This document shows, in pieces, positions 8,301-8,924 of a stretch of 8,924 nucleotides of DNA. Location of the stretch: positions 1 through 8,924 of the forward strand of contig JACRIR010000035.1 of the NCBI GenBank assembly GCA_016215705.1, in the 5' to 3' direction. The translations under genes and the position numbers were made by a program. Below the pieces are notes generated by a model, which did not search any database, was not told where the DNA came from, and was given only the letters and a program-made list of their open reading frames with translations. How positions within the stretch are numbered: the first letter of the stretch is position 1; each line of letters starts with the position of its first letter. The stretch comes from Candidatus Poribacteria bacterium (GTDB lineage Bacteria > Abyssobacteria > SURF-5).

Positions 8301-8705
8301 CATCTTGCCGATCTCGTCGGCCTGAGACGCAGAAATAGCAGTTAACAGTCTTGCCATGGAATCGAGCGCCCGATCAGCATCATCACTCGAAAAGGGATTC
8401 TGGTGTGCCCAGCGATTCCTTACGTCGCGCAGTTCACTGACGAGCGCTCGCTCTGCTTGGCCCAACGTCTTGCGGAAGAGCACGTTCCACTGGTTCCACA
8501 TTACGGTCAGCAGCGAGGCGGCATCCCAGGGAGGTTCGGCTTCATTGCGGAAGAGGTTCTCCTGTGATGGGCCGACGGCGGCCTTTACTTCTTCGAACCA
8601 TCTCTGTGCATGCTGAGCTTTCAGCTCGCGCTCGACGAAGGGAGCAAGCCCGCTCTTGAGAAGTTCCAGCGCTTTGCCGACTCTTTCGTGATTGCTGATC
8701 GCCAT
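5349..8705 (-). CDS. DUF499 ATPase with N-terminal Swt1-type HEPN domain
   Basis: This is a 1118-residue intact protein. The N-terminal 130 residues form a Swt1-type HEPN domain with the RNxxxH RNase motif (R96, N97, H101 in VRNRWAHQNPF). A P-loop ATPase core follows: Walker A NFGGGKTH (248-255) and Walker B VLIDEW with D363/E364. The glycine-rich Walker A and a TNFGGGKTHSM context are typical of DUF499. A low-complexity Gly/Pro/Ser/Thr linker (about 990-1030) leads to a C-terminal domain starting RFHGSVELDPARVGRDASRI, with beta strands and a final ENARTL segment typical of DUF499 proteins. The ATG at 8705 has a strong GAGGAG at 8717-8712, six nucleotides upstream. The start lies 3 nt after the stop of the DUF1156 methyltransferase, the standard DUF499 partner. 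The family is predicted to act in DNA-modification-linked defence. The ATPase role follows from motifs, and the precise activity is unknown. Confidence 0.92.
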   Translation of the reverse strand: MAISNHERVGKALELLKSGLAPFVERELKAQHAQRWFEEVKAAVGPSQENLFRNEAEPPWDAASLLTVMWNQWNVLFRKTLGQAERALVSELRDVRNRWAHQNPFSSDDADRALDSMARLLTAISASQADEIGKMKMELRRLIFDEQMRSEKRKIAGTAIESAAAGHLKPWREVVTPHKDVASGRYQQAEFAADLWQVHLGEGTDEYRDPVEFFRRTYLTESLKGMLVGAVRRLVGEGGDPVVQLQTNFGGGKTHSMLALYHLFSGISPGELAGIDAVMQESGVKKLSNPRRVVLVGNKISPGNPVTKLDGTVVRTLWGEMAWQLGGKKAFARVAADDEKATSPGDVLRELFKEYGPCLVLIDEWVAYARQLHDQSDLPAGSFETQFTFAQVLTESAKLAKNCLLVISLPASDTAASPHTQADDVEVGGQRGREALDRLRNVVGRVESSWRPASAEEGFEIVRRRLFEPLADPAQFKDRDVVARAFADLYRTQHQEFPPECRTADYEKRIKAAYPIHPEIFDRLYTDWSTLVKFQRTRGVLRLMAAVIHSLWEKGDKNPLILPANVSIDDPRVQFELTRYLSDNWVPVIEKDVDGPNSLPLCLDSDVPNLGKFAACRRVARAIYLGSAPKATAAHRGIEDRRVKLGCVMPGESPAIFGDALRRLAGAATYLYQDGPRYWYSTQPTVTKLAEDRAEQLKRDPDKVVHELDQRLRSDLRRMGDFNRVHPMPHSGQDVPDDLDARLVVLGIDHPYSKDPGNPAEQAAKAILASRGNAPRLFQNTLVFLAVDKGRLQDLDEAARRYLAWVSILDEKETLDLSPHQVKQAETQRSSADGAVTARIPEAYQWLLVPSQATPQAPVEWHVYRLSGQDALAVRASKKLRNDELLVTALAGTRLRMDLDRIPLWRGNHVSIKQLVEDYTRYPYLSRLKNPGVLVAAAQDGLSLLLWHHESFAYADSYDEAADRYRGLRGGQQTLISGDNPTGLLVRPEVAKKQLEAEASQVTGLTTGISGRSAGADQPGTTGETPGEGIGPPIAPMSTPAPKRFHGSVELDPARVGRDASRIADEVISHLTGLVGSSVTVTLEIEANIPKGVPDNVVRTVIENARTLRFTNQGFETE

Positions 8706-8708
8706 TTG

Positions 8709-8924
8709 TTACTCCTCGTTCTTTTCAAACAATGCGGGTTGCGCTTCTCGCGGCTTGACGCCCTCTCGGGCGAGGCGCGTGATTTCGGGCCAGCTCTGCA
8801 CGAGGCCATTGTAGGAGAGAGCTTCTTGAGGGCGCTTCTTCCGTTCGCAAATGGTATAGAGCCGGTAGGCCAGCTCGCGGGCAACCTCGGCTTTCGATCC
8901 GAGTCTGGCGACGAGCCCTGCGGC
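8709..8924 (-). CDS. DUF1156-type DNA methyltransferase, C-terminal fragment at window edge
   Basis: The last 71 codons of a gene entering from the right edge are open in the frame that ends TAA at 8711-8709. They read ...ARELAYRLYTICERKKRPQE, then ALSYNGLVQSWPEI, and end ALFEKNEE. The AxELAYRLYTxCERKxxxxEAxxYNxLVxSWPEI pattern is the typical extreme C-terminus of DUF1156 proteins, which are adenine-specific DNA methylases encoded next to DUF499. The catalytic motifs lie outside the window, so activity cannot be judged. The stop is 3 nt from the DUF499 ATG, and the last two sense codons (GAG GAG) double as its ribosome binding site, so the two genes are cotranscribed and probably coupled. The fragment is short, but sequence and neighbour agree. 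Confidence 0.85.
   Translation of the reverse strand, partial: AAGLVARLGSKAEVARELAYRLYTICERKKRPQEALSYNGLVQSWPEITRLAREGVKPREAQPALFEKNEE
8712..8717 (-). promoter_or_regulatory. Ribosome binding site of the DUF499 gene
   Basis: GAGGAG lies 6 nt upstream of the ATG at 8705 and inside the last two codons of the DUF1156 gene. It fixes the DUF499 start and supports translational coupling of the two proteins. Confidence 0.8.

Noticed and set aside
7198-8345. Long plus-strand open frames (242 and 254 codons) opposite the DUF499 gene
   Set aside because: They are antisense shadows of a GC-rich gene. Their translations show no family motif, while the minus-strand frame has Walker A, Walker B and HEPN motifs.
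8621-8884. Minus-strand 87-codon open frame at the right edge
   Set aside because: It overlaps the DUF499 start in another frame and has low-complexity, arginine/serine-rich content. The alternative frame ending at 8709 gives a recognisable DUF1156 C-terminus.
1-8924. CRISPR array, tRNA or rRNA genes
   Set aside because: No regularly spaced repeats and no tRNA- or rRNA-like sequence were seen. The only repeats are the IS end units, the 45-bp pair and the 13-bp duplication.

Overview
The window is a piece of a bacterial accessory (defence-island type) region. All recognisable genes lie on the minus strand, so it reads biologically from 8924 down to 1. The gene families and an IS21-like element end suggest a proteobacterium (Pseudomonadota). 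This is an inference from gene content, and the sequence does not allow a species call. There is no rRNA, tRNA, CRISPR array or core metabolic gene.

Layout in transcription order. (1) 8924-8709: the last 71 residues of a DUF1156-type DNA methyltransferase. (2) 8705-5349: a 1118-residue DUF499 ATPase with an N-terminal Swt1-type HEPN domain. (3) 5346-4135: an XRE/ImmA-IrrE fusion (HTH plus HELTH zinc-peptidase motif). (4) 4128-3625: a DUF4411 PIN-like protein. Genes 3 and 4 together look like a toxin-antitoxin pair. (5) 3620-2600: a DUF3644 (HEPN-like) gene broken by a 13-bp tandem duplication that shifts the frame. (6) 2500-1745: an AT-rich two-transmembrane protein of unknown function. (7) 1634-111: a UvrD/Rep-type helicase that has lost helicase motifs V and VI because the end of an IS21-like element (1-139) interrupts it. 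Junctions between genes 1 to 5 are 2-6 nt, so they are probably one translationally coupled operon.

Two short, related coding remnants (2599-2501 and 1733-1650) lie directly after gene 5 and directly after gene 6. Both encode the tail motif PLAxDGSxLVRxERP and look like 3' ends of one lost gene family left behind by successive gene replacements. The second sits 15 nt upstream of the helicase start, where the helicase's original operon partner would have ended.

Functional reading (inference): a methyltransferase/ATPase defence operon (DUF1156-DUF499) has a regulatory antitoxin and PIN toxin coupled behind it, followed by a hotspot of swapped effector-like cassettes. The distal part is decaying, with one frameshifted gene and one gene interrupted by an insertion sequence, while the proximal genes look intact. 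G+C is visibly higher in the DUF499 part (about 5350-8924) than in the 1745-3620 cassettes, which supports a mosaic origin.
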